The translations under genes were made by a program, and so were the position numbers. A stretch of DNA of 64,000 nucleotides, from the NCBI GenBank assembly GCA_023898385.1, contig CP060220.1:1736001-1800000 (forward strand), written 5' to 3'. This document shows, in pieces, positions 62,264 through 64,000 of the stretch (positions are counted from its first letter, which is position 1; each line of letters opens with the position of its first letter). The notes under the pieces are model-generated. The model was given only the letters and a program-made list of their open reading frames with translations, did not search any database and was not told the origin of the DNA. This DNA comes from Pseudobdellovibrionaceae bacterium. Lineage in GTDB: Bacteria; Bdellovibrionota; Bdellovibrionia; Bdellovibrionales; UBA1609.

Positions 62264-62349
62264 CAAAAGGTATCGGATTCCCTTTGGTAGCAATAGTGCG
62301 TCACTTGAGTGACGCACTATTGCTACCAAAGGGAATCCGATACCTTTTG
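62264..62349. repeat. Perfect palindrome with 42-bp arms and 2-base spacer
   Basis: Left arm 62264-62305 (CAAAAGGTATCGGATTCC ... GCGTCACT) is exactly complementary to right arm 62308-62349, with TG between. It fills the gap between the convergent secretion-ATPase and glpK genes. It has no T-run of terminator type, although a transcript hairpin of this size could stop RNA decay or transcription. Outer 20 bases are the same as the repeat unit at 57709-57780. Confidence 0.97.
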
Positions 62350-62350
62350 C

Positions 62351-63838
62351 CTAGATCACAGTTTTAATGGCTTTATGCCACGACTTTAAGCGCGCAGTTT
62401 GTTGTTTTGCTGTTATTTTTGGTTGAAACCCTTGATCTACTTGCCAGATTTCTTTGATGTCTTTTTCTGAACTCCAGTATCCAATACCTAAACCAGCCAA
62501 GTAGGCCGCACCTGCCACCGTAGTTTCAATCAATCGGGGACGATAGATTTTTGCGCCCAAGTAATCGGCCTGCAACTGCATCAATAGGTTATTGGCTGAT
62601 GCCCCGCCATCGACTTTGAGATTCTTTAGCTTCTTTCCAAGGTCTTTTTCCATGGCGACCAGTATATCTACGTTTTGCAAAGCCATGGCATCGAGGGTGG
62701 CTCGTGCAATATGACTTCGATTGGACCCTCGAGTCAGACCAGTGATCGCTCCGCGCGCTTCTGGACTCCAGTAAGGAGCACCCAATCCTGCAAGAGCAGG
62801 AACAAACTCCACCCCTTCCGCGCTCTCCACCTGTGAGGCCAACTGTTCGATCTCAGCAGAACTTTTGAAAAATTGCATCTCATCCCGTAACCACTGCACA
62901 GCAGCTCCACAGATAAACGCACCCCCTTCAAGGGCATAGGTGAATTTCTTTTGATTTTTCAATTGCCAGGCCACAGAGGTGAGTAAGCCATGTTTAGATG
63001 TGACCTTTTCATTGCCCGTGTTCATTAAAATAAAACTGCCCGTGCCAAAGGTGCACTTGGCCTCGCCCATTTTAAAACACGATTGACCAAAAAGTGCGGC
63101 CTGCTGATCTCCGGCCATCCCTGAAATCGGTATACCATCAGGCAATCCCGGTACATTTTTAGTTTGTCCTAACTCACCACTTGAGGGGCAAATTTCAGGA
63201 AGCAAATTCTCAGGCACAGAAAATATCTTTAATAGCTCCTTGTCCCACTCACCCGATTTTATATCCATCAATTGCGTGCGCGATGCATTTGAAACATCGG
63301 TTTTGTGAGACGCTCCAGCTGTCAAACGCCAAAACAAAAAACTATCTATTGTTCCACCGGCAAGTTGCCCGGACTGCGCTTTCTTGCGAGCCCCTGTCGC
63401 GTTTTCAAGGAGCCAGCGAAATTTAGAGCTTGAAAAATAGGGGTCTATCACCAAACCCGTTTTTCGTTTTATGTATTTTTCTAAACCTTTTTTCTTGAGA
63501 CCTTGGCAAAATTCAGTAGTTCGTCGACATTGCCAAACAATGGCATTGTGAATGGGCTTTCCGGTCTCACGCTCCCAAATCAAAGTGGTTTCTCGTTGGT
63601 TAGTGATACCAATACCGGCAATTTCTTCACCCCGAATTTGCGCCTCATCCAGCACCTGCCTGATGCAAGTGAGCACTGAATCCCATATATCTTCGGGGTT
63701 GTGCTCCACCCAGCCCGGCTTTGGATAATGCTGCCGAAATTCTTTGTTCACTTTCGCCTTCGGTAGCCCGCGCTGATTGATAATTGCCACGGTGGTTCCG
63801 GTTGTACCCTGATCGATGGATAGTATATACTTTGACAT
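62351..63838 (-). CDS. glpK: Glycerol kinase
   Basis: The enzyme phosphorylates glycerol to sn-glycerol 3-phosphate. I start at ATG 63838 (GAGGTAAAC upstream), giving 495 residues, the normal length. FGGY-family motifs are present: LSIDQGTTGTTVAIINQRGL, AIVWQCRRTTEFCQ, GMAGDQQAALFGQSCFKMGE, FGTGSFILMNTG and VDGGASANNLLMQLQADYLG. No glpF or glpD is next to it within the window. The stop is two bases from the palindrome. Confidence 0.97.
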   Translation of the reverse strand: MSKYILSIDQGTTGTTVAIINQRGLPKAKVNKEFRQHYPKPGWVEHNPEDIWDSVLTCIRQVLDEAQIRGEEIAGIGITNQRETTLIWERETGKPIHNAIVWQCRRTTEFCQGLKKKGLEKYIKRKTGLVIDPYFSSSKFRWLLENATGARKKAQSGQLAGGTIDSFLFWRLTAGASHKTDVSNASRTQLMDIKSGEWDKELLKIFSVPENLLPEICPSSGELGQTKNVPGLPDGIPISGMAGDQQAALFGQSCFKMGEAKCTFGTGSFILMNTGNEKVTSKHGLLTSVAWQLKNQKKFTYALEGGAFICGAAVQWLRDEMQFFKSSAEIEQLASQVESAEGVEFVPALAGLGAPYWSPEARGAITGLTRGSNRSHIARATLDAMALQNVDILVAMEKDLGKKLKNLKVDGGASANNLLMQLQADYLGAKIYRPRLIETTVAGAAYLAGLGIGYWSSEKDIKEIWQVDQGFQPKITAKQQTARLKSWHKAIKTVI

Positions 63839-63871
63839 GTTTACCTCTTCGCCCATGAGCCAGGTACCATA

Positions 63872-64000
63872 ATGAAAAAGTTTTGGCCAAAGCCCAATAA
63901 AAAAATCGACATGAATCAGAAAGCTTCCGACGCCCTGCTTTATCGAATGATCCCCCACGCGTTAGGCGATCTGTTTTCTCGGTACTTTCGACTTGAAGTG
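63872..64000 (+). CDS. Partial gene, N-terminus only (possible acyltransferase)
   Basis: A plus-strand frame from ATG 63872 (or ATG 63911) is open to the window edge: MKKFWPKPNKKIDMNQKASD followed by ALLYRMIPHALGDLFSRYFR and LEV. The ending LFSRYFRLEV resembles the start of PlsC-type lysophospholipid acyltransferases, which would fit beside glpK, but 43 residues are too few for a firm call. Confidence 0.4.
   Translation, partial: MKKFWPKPNKKIDMNQKASDALLYRMIPHALGDLFSRYFRLEV

Overview
The window looks like a chromosomal segment from a Gram-negative bacterium with moderate GC. It carries an LPS gene (lpxD), several outer-membrane beta-barrel proteins, lipoproteins with lipoboxes and a murein amidase and transglycosylase. 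The style of the accessory genes (GLUG-repeat lipoproteins, a GYF+PilZ protein, many secreted proteins of unknown function, a K+-type membrane pyrophosphatase, a type II/IV secretion ATPase fused to cyclic-nucleotide-binding domains) suggests Bdellovibrionota or a related deltaproteobacterial lineage. That placement is inference, because no marker such as 16S rRNA is present.

Layout. 1-3002 (-): a Lys/Ala-rich basic protein, infA and tex (tex runs off the left edge). 3094-5711 (+): lpxD-metG. 5605-10986: a DUF2156/MprF-like acyltransferase, the pyrophosphatase hppA, a small membrane protein and an rlmL-like rRNA methyltransferase. 11038-13712: a run of minus-strand genes led by rpmB-rplX, divergent from a stand-alone rpsR; L28 and S18 here lack zinc-ribbon cysteines. 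13730-16623 (-): small membrane or secreted proteins and a porin-like protein. 17171-19830: a 252-bp-offset tandem duplication around tRNA-Pro(UGG), one copy of the tRNA being interrupted, followed by a group II intron with its reverse transcriptase. 19915-28853: secreted and membrane proteins of unknown function, recQ, a CBS-PAS protein and two outer-membrane proteins. 28957-36277: a WecA/MraY-type transferase, a lemA-TPM-TPM operon, an MscS channel and a GYF-PilZ protein apparently started at AUU. 36287-43986: a coiled-coil SH3 protein, a possible sigma-54-driven mini-RNA, then amidase, rph, rdgB, a STAS protein, and the translation cluster prs-rplY-pth-ychF. 44100-59448: two GLUG lipoproteins plus a frameshifted third relative, an oligopeptide permease (oppA-oppB-oppC), a transglutaminase-like protein, a TPR-lytic transglycosylase, radA and a CPBP protease. 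59752-64000: the cNMP-GspE fusion ATPase, glpK and a partial gene.

The most unusual structure is a family of dispersed intergenic repeats whose outer ends read (A)AAGGTATC. Two are near-perfect long palindromes (34-bp arms at 59476-59557, 42-bp arms at 62264-62349), one is an 18-bp tandem array translated from both strands at 57709-57780, and one ends each unit of a 133-bp tandem duplication at 22958-23222. Other points to follow: a full-consensus -24/-12 promoter only about 12 bases upstream of a C-rich terminator hairpin; two genes (recQ and the PilZ gene) whose conserved N-terminal domains precede any AUG/GUG/UUG codon; and the interrupted tRNA-Pro copy carrying a structured insert.
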